From the NCBI RefSeq assembly GCF_022539505.1, contig NC_061508.1:91243276-91307275 (forward strand): a DNA stretch of 64,000 nt, in the 5' to 3' direction. A program made the position numbers and the translations under genes. A model generated the notes under the pieces. It saw nothing but the letters and a program-made list of their open reading frames with translations. It searched no databases and was not told the origin of the DNA. Below, one piece after another: positions 9,290 through 20,443 of the stretch; position 1 is the first letter of the stretch, and each line of letters begins with the position of its first letter. The DNA is from Lolium rigidum (lineage: Eukaryota; Streptophyta; Magnoliopsida; Poales; Poaceae).

Positions 9290-12200
9290 AATGATTTATA
9301 TCACTTCTGAAACACAATATTTATCCCCCGTTTCCAAATGTAAAATGAAAAGTAGTTTTGCTGAACTTTCTGACATTTGGAGAAATGAGGAGATTAAGGC
9401 TAGACAGAGATATATGGAACGTTATATTTTAGAAAAAGATTGTAACACTGCTTTTTCCACTCTGTAGCAAATCAGATGAAGAGGGGGAAGCAAATCTCTC
9501 AATTGCAGGGTGAATATGGCATAGTGGAGGATAACAAAGGTGTGCTTGATATTGCTATAGATTACTTCAAGAAACTCTTTAGCCAAGAACCTTGTTTAGA
9601 CATTGATCTTTGTGATGATTTTTGGGATCCTGAGGATATGGTCTCTTAGGATCATAATAATATGCTCAATGCTGATGTTTCTGAAAAAGAGGTGAAAGAG
9701 GCTATTTTTGGGTCTTATGCTGAGGATGCTCCTGGCCTGATGGTTTCTATTTTTTATCAACACTTTTGGGAGCTCATTAGAGCTGATTTTATGTCTATGG
9801 TTAAAGACTGGAATGAGGGGAAGTTAGACCTCTTCAGGTTAAACTTCTCCCTTTTGACCTTGATTCCAAAAGAGGCTGAAGCTATTATTATACAGAAATT
9901 CAGGCCTATTTCCTTGATCAATTGTAGTTTTAAAATATTTTCTAAGTGTGCTACTAATAGGCTGGGTGTGGTGAGTGAAAAACTTATTTCACCAAACCAG
10001 ACAACTTCTATTAAAGGGAGGTATATTCTGGAGAGAGTGGTCTGTGCCCATGATATCATTCATAATGCAGCTCATAATGGGCAGTCTGGTTTTATTTTCA
10101 AGCTAGAGTATGAGAAAACCTATGACAGGGTAGACAGAGATTTTCTCTTAAAATAATGAAAATAAGGGGCTTTAGCCCAAGCTGGATGTCCATTATTGAA
10201 GGGCTCCTACATAATGGTTCTGTGGGGGTTAGGATTAATGATATTAAGAGTAACTTTTTCCTAACCAATAGAGGTGTGAGGCAGGGAATCCTATTTCCCC
10301 AATTCTTTTCAATTTTATGGTTGATGTTTTCACCAAGATTTTGGTTAAGGCTGCTGCTAATAGGCAGTTAGTTGGTTTGATGCAAGAACTGGGGGTTGGG
10401 GTGTCATAAGCATGCAATATGCTAATGATACCCTACTCTTCCTGGAAAATGATATTTGTTCTGCTATAAATTTAAAATGGATTTTGTCTTGCTTTGAACA
10501 AATGTCTGGGATGAGAATTAACTTCCACAAGTGTGACTTAGTCCACATTAATGTGTTGGAAGGTGATGCACAGCTCTTTGTTCAAGCATTGAGTTGTAAA
10601 TTGGGCGAATTCCCTTTAGAGTACTTAGGGGTTCCCCTGCATCACAGTAAGTTAAGTAAAGAGGATATTCAACTTGTGGTTGATAAGATTTTGAAAAAAG
10701 CAGCATGATGGAGGAGGAAGCTTCTAAACCATGCTTCCAAATTGGAGCTGGTGAGAAGTGTGCTAGCTAGAATTCCCCTATATTTGCTTAGTGTGATTAA
10801 GTTCCCTAAATGGGCTATTGCCCTTATTGATTCCCAAATGGCTCATTGCCTTTGGGACAACTATGAGGGTCATCATAAGTATCAGCTAGCTATTTGGGGG
10901 TTGTTTACTCAGCAAAAGGAATATGGGGGGCTAGGGATCCCTGACCTCTCTGAGATGAACATGTGTTTACTAACCTCATTGAAAGGTATAATCTAAATGA
11001 GAACAAACTTTGGAAGCAAATTGTTGATATTAAATATAATATTGATAATTCTAATATTTTCTCATGCAATTCCACTGGGGCTTCCCCTTTTTGGAAAGGG
11101 GTGCTATGGGCTGCTAAATCTGCTAAGATGGGGTACCAGTGGAAGATTGGAGATGGTAAAAAAGTGAAATTCTGGGAAGATCATTGGTTTGGGACTTGTA
11201 GTTTAGTTATTCAATATTATGAAGTTTATTTCCTGGTCAATGAACACAATAAAACTATTGTTGAGCTTTGGGATGGAGAATCTCTAAAAGTGACTTTCCG
11301 AAGATGCTTTGATCATAATATGATGTTACAATGGTTTGAAATCCTCCAAATTACTCAGTCTATTCACCTTAATTCTTACAGTGATGCTCTGATTTGGATG
11401 TGGGAGGCCAATGGAGTTTATAGTGTGAAATCTATGTATGTTGTTGTGAATTTTAGAGGGATAAAACATGTTGACATTTATTGTGTTTGGAAATTAAAAA
11501 TTCCCCCAAAGATTCATTTCTTTTTATGGCTTTTGGCTCATAACAAACTTCTTACTAGAGATAATTTGAGCAAAAGACAAAATGTGGATGAATTGACTTG
11601 CGTGCAATGACATTGAATCTTGTCAACATCTGTTGAGTGTGTTGTAGCTTCCAGTATTTGGGAGGAGGTTAAGAAGGTGTTGGACCTTCGGCCTCAAATT
11701 AGGCCTGTAAAAGATGTTTCTGCCTTATGGAGAGACAAGAAAAGGCATGTCTTAATTAATATTGGTATGCAGGTGCTGTGGAGAAAGGTGGTCTGCATCC
11801 TTGCTCAATGGAAAATTTTATTGAAAGAGGAAGAAATAGGAAGGTTGATGACGATGGTGAACAAGCTGGAGCTTCTTGCTCGAATGCCACCTCTGTTGTT
11901 GACCGGAGCCAGGCTGACTCCAGAAAAGAAAGCTAGGATGGCGCTGGAAGTGTGCGACATGAACTGTGAGAGGGGGATGGGGCCTATGTTGACCACGACA
12001 GTTGATCTGGCGAGGACCTTGGGTGCCAATGCGCTGATGCTGGTGGGTGATGGCGAAGGGTTCAGGGTCTTTGAGAGGCCTTAACTTCCCTTCTCTGTAC
12101 TCTAGCTGATGATGATGTGCTCTACTCACTTTCCCACCTTGGGTTTTTTATCTCAAATTTATACTTGCGTTGGTCTTGGCCTGATGTCCTTTTGTTGATG

Positions 12201-12329
12201 TTTGGGGTTAGATGAAAACTATGCTTTCATGTCAAGATGTGGGTGTATTTGACTGGTAAAAAAACGAATGGTGTAAGACTTAGTTTCAAAAGTGGAACTC
12301 GGGCAGTCCCTGTTTTTCTAAAAAAAAAA
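9290..12329 (+). mobile_element. LINE (L1-type), 5'-truncated, with poly-A tail
   Basis: The 5' edge is inferred by comparing the host flank before 9290 and after 12330 with the uninterrupted paralogous flank at 14330-14430. The 3' end carries a run of A at 12320-12329. The endonuclease domain and ORF1 are missing. Reverse transcriptase and C-terminal zinc-knuckle regions remain. No clear target duplication could be matched. A 5'-truncated body with a 3' A-tail is the usual form of target-primed insertion. Confidence 0.85.
9367..12084 (+). pseudogene. LINE ORF2 remnant (reverse transcriptase and zf-RVT)
   Basis: Broken reading frames in consecutive order match plant LINE ORF2. 9367-9650 is linker before RT. 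9662-10153 is the fingers/palm region (KPISL-type motif FRPISLINCSFKIFSK, then EKTYDRVDRDF). 10156-10330 holds GVRQGILFPQ. 10412-10708 holds the catalytic box, reading YAND at 10418-10429 where the family has YADD. 10963-11610 is the linker and zf-RVT region with FWKGVLWAAK and KIPPKIHFFLWLLAHNKLLT. 11620-12084 is a C-terminal extension. At least six stops or frameshifts, and loss of the first catalytic Asp, mark it as dead. Confidence 0.88.
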
Positions 12330-12384
12330 GGTTGCTAGTGCTTTCGAAGCTAAAATTTTATTGGAAAAATGAGATGCGCTTAAC

Positions 12385-12538
12385 GACTACAATTGTTGAT
12401 CACCCTTGTGACAGATTTTTAGAAGATAGGGTTAAAAACCATGAGAATTTGACAAAAGTGTGAACTTCCAGGATGAGCGGTAGCCTAGTAAAAGAGCTAA
12501 TCATATAAATATTTCTTTGATATAATTTTTTAAACTTA
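12385..12538 (-). mobile_element. LINE fragment, minus strand
   Basis: This block is homologous to 19268-19420, sharing ttgatcaccctt, gaacttc and gatataat in the same order. In the second copy it is contiguous with recognisable LINE ORF2 on the minus strand. It therefore represents the region just before the zf-RVT domain of a LINE. It is out of order relative to the adjacent LINE relic and so belongs to a different insertion. Confidence 0.55.
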
Positions 12539-12539
12539 G

Positions 12540-13795
12540 GGTCAAATGCTCGGCTTTAGGTTGATAAAGCCACAAACAGCAGAAACCCAAAACGCACATA
12601 GTTAACAAGTTAGAAACCAGGGGTCAAACACTGACCCATCCACTCTAGAACACGCCAACATCTAGCAAAGTCATGAGTACAGGGCAACAAATACACTGCA
12701 TTACTCAAGTTGTCAATGTTGCATGCAAACGCTTGATCGCCCCCATCACCACGTCCAGGAAATGAGGTCCCTATCCTTATAACTCAACACGATCCTCTAT
12801 TGTTGCATGTTGATAAGCATTTTAAACAAAGAATTAGCAAGTTTTCCTACTACAAGGGTGCCTTCAATGGTTTGTTTGTTCACAATGTTTCAGAGAGCCC
12901 GACAAAAGTGTTGCAAATTGAAACCCAACTAGCCTACGATACGCACCGAATAGACCCTGGGAAATAGCCAGGAATTCACCAACCCTGCTAGATTCCAATC
13001 GTAGTGCAGGAGCTTCCTAACTCCCGCCCACATCAATTTAGCTAATGTGCAATTGAAGAATATGTGGTTGTACTCCTCCAGTTCCCCACACAACGCACAC
13101 ATACCATTGGAGGGCCCTCTACATTTCGTCACTTAAACTGAACATGGTAGTTTCCCTCTAAATAAATTTATAGAGAAATATTTTGATCATGGGTGGCACT
13201 CTGGTGCGCAAGACCTCCTTGAAGTGTGTGATTGCCACCCCTTGTGAAATTCGGAGGTACATAGGTCTAGTTAATAGCCTTTCGAGGCCTCTAGACGCCA
13301 GGAGATGACATCATCATCCTTTGAAGGCACAGAGAGGTGGAGCTCCCTCATCAGATTGTCCCATTCCACCATTTTCGGCAGACCAAATGGCCTAAGGAAA
13401 TGGAGAAGCCAACCCTCCACATTGCACGCAACCACCATGATGAAGGGTGAGTTGCAGCAGCTAAGAGCTGGAGAAATCGGCCGCGAAGTGGAGAGGACCG
13501 CGACAAACAATCCGACCAAAAGTAGGTGTGCTTCCCGCTCGGTACCAAATGCTTAGCTCCTAGCCGGAAGTACCACTTGATCCTCTAGATTGTGCTCCAA
13601 AACTGCGATCCCTTTCACGGAACCTCCAATAAAACGGGTCATTATCGCCCAAGTATTTTTTCTTCCAGATGATCTATCCATAGAACTTTAGCATTATGGT
13701 CAAGTTTGCATATCCATTTGAGCATCAGGGGCAACATTCATGAGCTTAGTACCGAGGACTCCCAAACCCCCAAACTCTCCAGGTTTGTAGACCGA
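12540..13795 (-). mobile_element. LINE relic, minus strand (3' half of ORF2)
   Basis: Read on the minus strand from about 13795: GLGVLGTKLMN, then WxxxMRELHLSVPSKDDDVISW (13271-13519), then the zf-RVT zinc cluster CALCGELEEYNHIFFNC at 12995-13132. A decayed C-terminal tail with WALWNIRNKQ-like sequence follows towards 12800. Frames are broken throughout. RT proper is missing, so this is a fragment. It separates the 3' flank of the 8160 gene from its pseudogene copy. Confidence 0.75.
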
Positions 13796-13822
13796 TGCCC
13801 GATCGACCATGTGATACTTGCG

Positions 13823-14430
13823 GCAGGTACACGCCATCGCCGCTAACATGGTGGGAGATGTTCACTGTCGTGAGCACGCCGAGGCGACACGAGTACTTCT
13901 CCGGTGATTACATGTGGTGATACCTGATGCCGGTGCACGAGGGCATCTACAACATGGCCAAGGACACCAACCGGCTTACGACATCTTCAGCGAGGAGAAT
14001 CCAAATGATTGTACCATAGTCTGATCCACCATCGGGCTGGTGATCGGGGAAATAAACTTTATTTTGTGGAAGTTTTCGTGCTAATTAATTACATGATTAG
14101 TATGACGCTTGTAGTCTTGTGTATATAACCGTATAAAAGGTTAGTGACAGTAGCATGTTTTATTGTTGTGATCGATAGCTAAGTCTTGAGTGGCACTGGC
14201 ACTAAGCCTCGTGAAGTGGATTTGTTCTTATGTTTTGGCTCATGCATATTCTCCTTGTCCCATGCATGTATTGTATTTTTCAGGGAAGTAGCCAGAAGTA
14301 ACTAGTTAGAAAAGTGGATTCTTGGCATTAACAACTCTTCGTATGAATTGTTGCTAGTACTAATTCTACTTATAGTTCTTTTAAGAAAACGAGATCCTCC
14401 TAATGACTACATTTATTGTCTGTTGATAAA
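13823..14430 (+). pseudogene. Decayed second copy of the 3' end of the 8160 gene plus its flank
   Basis: 13823-14025 aligns base for base with 8768-8971: it keeps cacgagtacttctccgg, gagggcatctacaacatggcc and accatagtctga. It carries a stop where the gene has TCC (tggtgatac at 13915-13923) and indels that break the frame. Only the C-terminal 70 or so codons are present. Homology continues through the 3' flank to about 14430, so this was a genomic duplication and not a processed copy. No promoter or exon 1 is present. Confidence 0.85.
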
Positions 14431-14479
14431 GCATCTGCATAATTCTATAACCATGTTAATTTACCATGGGTAAAGATTG

Positions 14480-15366
14480 CTTGGGAGTAATACTAGTGCT
14501 AGGCCTCAAGAAAAATTTCGTTTTGGTGGAGAGATTGATTAAAGATTCTGCCAATTTTTAAACACTAGGCAGAATGTGATTTTATTCAAGGAAACTCCAT
14601 TATGTTATGAGAAGAAAAATGGGCAACTTCTGAATGAAACTTGCCCATACCTCTTCCCCTTTTGCAAAAATGAGTTTATCTCTTCAAGCAGGCCTTTGGT
14701 TGTATCGAACATCACTTAACTTTTTCACTTACCCATTTCTGAAGAGGCTATGACTGGGTTGATTCTTTTTCAAGCCCTACTAATGGAATTAGTGCCTGGT
14801 AGTGGCTTTGACAGTTGACCAATCTTGGGTAATGTTGCAACTACAATTCTACAAAGGTCACACAAGTTTACCACACTCTCATGGGAAGTGAAGGTTCCGT
14901 GCCTTTGAAATGGATGTGGCAAGAGTATTGTCAAGAAAAGCACAAGATATTGTTTTGGCTTCTTATGCATAATTGCCTAAATACAAGAGCCATGCTGCAA
15001 ATGAAGAACTTCTTCATGCATGACTACTCTTGTATATGTGTGATCAAACCTAGTTGGAAACTAGAAATCATTTGTTCATCCACTTTCCTTTTTCCTCTAT
15101 GTGCTGGCAATACTTATGTCACCTATCCCAATTAAAATGATATCCAGAGTATTCTAACCAGTCTCAAATTAAGCATACAACCGCCTTTCTTCATGGAACT
15201 GATTATTTTGATTGCCTCATTGCTCTTGACTAATAGGAATGATTTCATCTTCAAAGGTGTCACTCCATGTCTTTATTGATGCAGTAAGATATTTAAGGAT
15301 GAGCTAGCTCTCTTGGTCCATAAAGCAACTAGAAAATCTTACCAGAGCATGACAACTTGGGTGGAG
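14480..15366 (+). mobile_element. LINE relic, plus strand (zf-RVT and C-terminal tail)
   Basis: 14881-15135 encodes QEKHKILFWLLMHNCLNTRA and MKNFFMHDYSC, the zf-RVT signature of plant LINE ORF2. Downstream, other frames give LIASLLLTNRNDFIFKG and ELALLVHKATRKSY, the usual C-terminal tail. The frame is broken several times and everything upstream of zf-RVT is too decayed to read. Confidence 0.75.
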
Positions 15367-15376
15367 TGATTTAGAT

Positions 15377-18300
15377 AACTAGAGGATAACCCCGCGTGTT
15401 GCTGCGGAATTTTTTCATGGATATTTTTTTAAATGCATGTGCATCAAAGAAGATGAGGTGAACTGTTGTGGGAACAATGCATGCTAAATGACTAACAAAA
15501 GGATTTTCAATATATATGTAACGGAAAAAGACATCGGAGCAAAAAATAAATAAATGGAGATTGGCACCATCATTCTTATGTGCAAGATTACACAATATAA
15601 CCGAGAAATCAATGTACACAACTGATACAATCATTTATATTAAGGAAATTGGTTGGTTATTATCTAAGCTAACTTCCTTGATCAGATATCACTTACAAAT
15701 GTGAGATGAGGAGGAAGACAAAAACATAAAACAATAGATAAATTGTGTAAGATGTTGTACTTCCTTTCAATTAACTTTTCTACTGAGCTTCAAAACAACT
15801 TCCCTATTTTATTTACTATGAATAGCTTACAGAGGGTAAGACCTACCATATATATGTTAGTTTCTCCAACTTTCAACAAATATGAATCATCCAAAATATA
15901 CGAATTTAGATATGGAGCAAAGTATTACAAACTATTGAGTCTGCCATGAACACCGTAGGAAACTACAAATATGCCTATCTCAGCTGGAGAACCTGTAGAT
16001 GAAGCAGAATAGCATGCTTTGATAATAATCTTTTACATAAGTGTTTAACATTAGATGACATGAATTATGATTATATAAATATGTGTACTTTTACCTATGT
16101 GGAAATTTTCCTAAAGGGGTGAAATGTACCTTTTGCCCAATTTCTTTTCATGCCTTGGGTCACCTCATACAGAATTAGAATGTTGTCCCAGGTGAATATA
16201 TAAGATGAATTGGTAGCTTGGAAAAATACACCAGGTTGCACTTACATGGTTGATTTGATATACTGGATGGAACCGAGTATAATAGATGATTCCCTCGCAC
16301 GTTGCTGCGGACATTTGTTCTAAAACATTTCAAAGACATTTGTACATCAAAGTAAAATAAATCACTGAATTGAATATAAAGATCTCGAAATTGCTCAGAA
16401 ACAATTAAAATAGTGTGCTACCAAATATATATTAAACAATGGTAGATACAAAAATGAACCAATAAACCACGACTCACTAATGCTAAACATTGGTACACAT
16501 GACAATGAATTATGCAAACACGTTGACCCACTGTTCTGAAGATTGTTTTTCAGAGTGTACTAATTTAAATAGCTCAACTCCAATTTTCCAAAGTGTATGG
16601 AGGACTCACAAAAAAATTGTTACCACACTATTGGTCTGATATTTGAATTACTGGAAATGAAAGTGCATATACAGATCGGGAATATAAATCTGGGAGTTTC
16701 ATTTTTCCCGGGAACTGAATGAAAACACTATGATGAAAATTTGCATAGTGCCCGTTGGGAAAGTACTGTGCATATATATTTCATAGTTGCATTATGTGAG
16801 TAGTTCCTGAAATCTATAGCTGTTAGCTCCTTCCGCTGTATTTAGATCCATTGTTGCAGCGAGAGATAGAACTAAATTTTGTCCATAGGGAGTAGAAATT
16901 TAGACAGGCTTAGCTGAAGCATTGGCCTAATTTAGAATGAACACTTGCTGTTGACACCAATGAAAGTATATGTCGGAATATTGGATAAGGAAAATTGATA
17001 ACCAACTTCAGAGGAGATGGGATAAATAATTGTTAGCATTTAGCAATAGTACCCCGGGAAACTCCTGCAAGCAAAAAAGAATACATCTCCTGCGAAACAA
17101 CATTTCGTTATACTCAACCAAAAAACTGAATAACACTATTCAAACATTAGAATGCGCTCACCTGTGCATATACTCCATAGTTCCAAGAATATACAATCCA
17201 GAAAGAGCTCATCATTACTGGGCCATACTGGACAATAAGGGGTGGGGTAACTAAGAATCCATAGAGGAACCGCCATGGCACCGTTGCTTCTTGCTGTCAA
17301 CGTTGTAGATGCGAGGGGGGGGTGTGGCGGAACCTCCAGCCGAGCTTTCTATACATGCAGATCATGGCGAGGGCTGGATGAGAATGGAAGTCAAGCAAAA
17401 GGCATCCACTCACCCCAAACGCGCGGCCACAAAAGCAGTGTGTTGGTGAGAAGTGGCGGCACAACAGAAATATATAAGGAGTAGAATGAGGTGCACAGTG
17501 GGAAGAGGAGTGGAGAAGACTTGTAACGGCCATGATGAATTTATTTAGATGAACATAGAGGAGTCCGGCCGTATGTACCCGATGCCTGCATGTATGGCTA
17601 ATCAGTTTCTTAACGGATATCAGGAGTAATATTTGGGCTTAGTATGGAAGTGGAGAAGCCAGGAGAGATTAAGCGGTGGGCAATCAAGTGTTTTATAACT
17701 ACACACAAGAAATAGAGGAAGGTGAACGCCTGTTGTACTTCAAGATTTCATAGTTGAAAAATAAGAGAGAAAATAATGACTTGTTTGTAGGTGGTATATA
17801 TGGGCTGAAAAAAATAGGTAGTGGGGCCAAATGAAAATTGATGATGTAGCACCTTGCTGATGTGGATAGGCTTCATGTTTAGAGAAATATGTTAGTGGGT
17901 TGCTCCAATTTAGATATTGTAGATGTCAATTCTGCATCCGGGATAAATTTTGGAATATGAGCACCAACATATTTCTATGTCCACATCATGCAACATCTTA
18001 ATATATTACCTCTTTACAATTTACATAATTCCAAAAAGAAGCTGCTTAGCCACCTTAAACACATCATCACTATATATAGAACTTTGACTTGATGTAATAG
18101 TTTGTGAATGTGATTATGCGATCATGAAAAATAACATGATGGTTGCATGCTTCTCAAAGACAATTACAAATTGGAAAACTTCATTATAATCAACCTAAGA
18201 ACTATTATACATAAAAGTTTTTTAAAAAATAACACAGTGAGCTTGAAATTACCTGGTCGGGTGACTCTAGAGTCAGTAATATCAAAATCCTAATTCAGAC

Positions 18301-19131
18301 ATCTGTCCCATTCAGCACATACAATTGATACCATCAGGGGATGACTGTGGACAACCGGGGATGCAACATCATATCCAACATGTTGGCTTTCTGTAGGAAA
18401 AACCTAATAGATCAAAAATTGAGTTTATGCCACTGGGAGATGTCATAGAGAATATGGAGAAGAGGAAGTACTGTTTCGAGTATGAGATTTCGAACTAAGG
18501 AGCTGCGGTGGGGAAGATGGAAAGGGAGCAGCTCCATTGCTCAAGCGCAAGAGGTGAGAGCAGATGCTATCTAACATGCATTGGTTAACTTGCGTTGAGA
18601 CGATGAAGAGGAAGGAGAAAACCATCAGTGCCTTTTGATCTGTCCCATGCATTCAACCAAATGAGATGAAGCACAGGGGTAATTACCGGAGGATACGCCC
18701 CATAAAGTGAGAGGAGAGAAATAGTCCATCCAGGAACGGAAAAAATAAAAACATGAATACGTATCACTGTATTAGTTTTCTCAAAACAGACGTAGCAAAT
18801 CATCTCGGGCCTTTGTGCAGCCAAAAGTGTGATGGTTTGAGGAGAGCAAGGATCAATTCCTACCAAGCGTAAATGTATTAAATGCTTGGACCCTTTAAGG
18901 AGAGCAATAGCCAATTTACTCATTGGTTATCATTGTGGAGAGGAAAAGATCATCACGCCTAGTCTATTTTGAGGTGACGTTCCATAGTCATAATTAGCCG
19001 AAAAAAAGGAAAACCAAAATTAATGACATGGCAGGCTGCTGACATGGGAGGTTGGGATTGGTCAAGGATATTTGATGAGGTGGATAGGCTGCATGTGAAG
19101 AGAAATGGGATCACCTATTAAGAATAGAAAG
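15377..19131. repeat. Non-coding repeat element (outer copy), unclassified
   Basis: It starts actagaggataaccccgcg, followed by tgttgctgcgg. It ends near aggtggataggctgcatgtg and cacctattaagaatag. The same start and end signatures bound a second, shorter copy nested inside (16283-17925). No protein domain is visible in the AT-rich interior. I recognise the GTTGCTGCGG-type end as a common grass repeat but cannot assign a class. Confidence 0.5.
16283..17925. repeat. Nested copy of the same non-coding repeat
   Basis: It starts tagatgattccctcgcacg, followed by ttgctgcgg. It ends gctgatgtggataggcttcatgt...agagaaat...ttagtgggttgctcc. Both ends correspond to those of the surrounding element (start 15377; end near 19060-19131) with heavy divergence. 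Two insertions of one family, one inside the other, explain the arrangement. Confidence 0.5.
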
Positions 19132-19264
19132 ATTTGTCTTCTTTGGGCTACATACCTACTCGGTAGTAGCTTGTTGCTTTTCTCTAGAACCATTCCTTTG
19201 TACAAACACACTTTTATAATTTATAAAAATATACACATTGGGGAAACCCTCTATTTAGCCTAAA

Positions 19265-19735
19265 AAACAATTATTGATCACCCTTCTAATAAATTATGGG
19301 AAGATATGGTTAACCGCCATGAGACTTTGCTAAAAATGTGAACTTCAGGGGCGGGTAGTAGTCTGGGAAAAGGCCTAATTGGAAAATATTTCTTGATATA
19401 ATCTCTTGCCGAATTCCATCGGCGTTTTCTAGTTTTCACAACCATTTACACAATAAAATCTTATTCATAGTAGTTAGATCGAGAACATCAAGTCCTCCAA
19501 AATCTTTATGCAAGCACACATGCTCCCAATCTTTTTTTTTGTTATCCATCTCATGCCACCCCATTTTATTTAGTGTGCATCTATTTTCCTTCTTGATTAT
19601 TCTTTTTGGGGCTTCAACGAAATAAGGCAAGTATGGAGGGATACCACTCAATCAAGCATTAAGTAGCAGTATAACTTGCCTACCTAGGAGCCTCCACATC
19701 GATTTGGGAGCCTAAACCGTTGGATCGAGCCATCT
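19265..19735 (-). mobile_element. LINE fragment, minus strand
   Basis: 19436-19651 on the minus strand reads PKRIIKKENRCTLNKMGWHE and CLHKDFGGLDVLDLTTMNK, matching the region after RT in plant LINE ORF2 (the usual KDxGGLGVxDLxxMN motif). Downstream, 19268-19420 shares sequence with 12385-12538. Frames are interrupted, and no A-tail or target duplication was identified. Confidence 0.75.
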
Positions 19736-20176
19736 GACGGTCTAGAATAGCGATTAATTCCCGAACTCTCGTTACAACACCTTTCCTCGATCGATCACCT
19801 CAGAAAGGCCGCTTTTGTTACAGGGCTTCTACTACTAAAATTGACTTAGCTCGCACCATATTTGTTTGGCCATGAAACACTTAAATGGGTCTAGGTGTGG
19901 TGCAGTGAGCTATCACAGCGTGTTGGGCCATTTCAGTGCTTAGTTTAACCATTCTGGCCAGCCCAATGTTTTTGAGGGCTGCTATTCGGAAGATTCACCT
20001 GGGCTCCCCGTGGTCAATCTAGCCGACAAATAGGCGATTGGAGTCTAGCAGATCCCGTATTTCGCCCCGTATTTTCAAAAATAAAAACCCCGGAAAGTTC
20101 ATCTTCATTGATCATACTACGGATCATACTACATTCCGATCATACTACGGATCATACTACATCTATCCTACATCTA
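19736..20176. other. Intergenic; short tandem gatcatactac repeat
   Basis: No gene is visible. Four copies of gatcatactac(g) with slight spacing changes lie at about 20112-20162, just after the stop codon (on the minus strand) of the Glu/Ala-rich fragment. Confidence 0.5.
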
Positions 20177-20443
20177 CTAGTCAAGGATGACGTAGGGGTT
20201 GAAGGCGATGGAGGCCGCCTCCTCCTGCGCCTCCCGCGCCTCGAACTCCCGGACAGCGGCGATGGCCGCCGCCTCCTCCTCTGCCTCCGCCCGAGCTTTC
20301 TCGGCGGCATCCGCCTCGGATTCGGCCACCGCACGCCGGAAGGCCGCCTCCTCCTCTGCCGCCTCCTCTTCCTCCTCGCCGCCTCCGCTTCCTCCGCCGC
20401 TGCTGCTGCCGATAGTCGCCGCCCATGCCGCCTTGGACGCGCG
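20177..20443 (-). pseudogene. C-terminal fragment of a Glu/Ala-rich protein, cut by an LTR element
   Basis: On the minus strand an open frame runs from the LTR edge at 20443 down to a stop near 20177. It reads KAAWAATIGSSSGGG, then EEEEEAAEEEAAFRRAVAE, then an Ala/Glu coiled-coil-like segment, ending FNPYVILD. The composition predicts an acidic helical tail. The upstream part of the gene is missing because a Gypsy LTR starts exactly where the frame is lost. I do not recognise the family. It may itself be a transposon-borne ORF. Confidence 0.5.

Noticed and set aside
17030..18923. Short frames in the nested non-coding repeats
   Set aside because: All under about 115 codons, without domains, and in sequence shown to be repeat interior.
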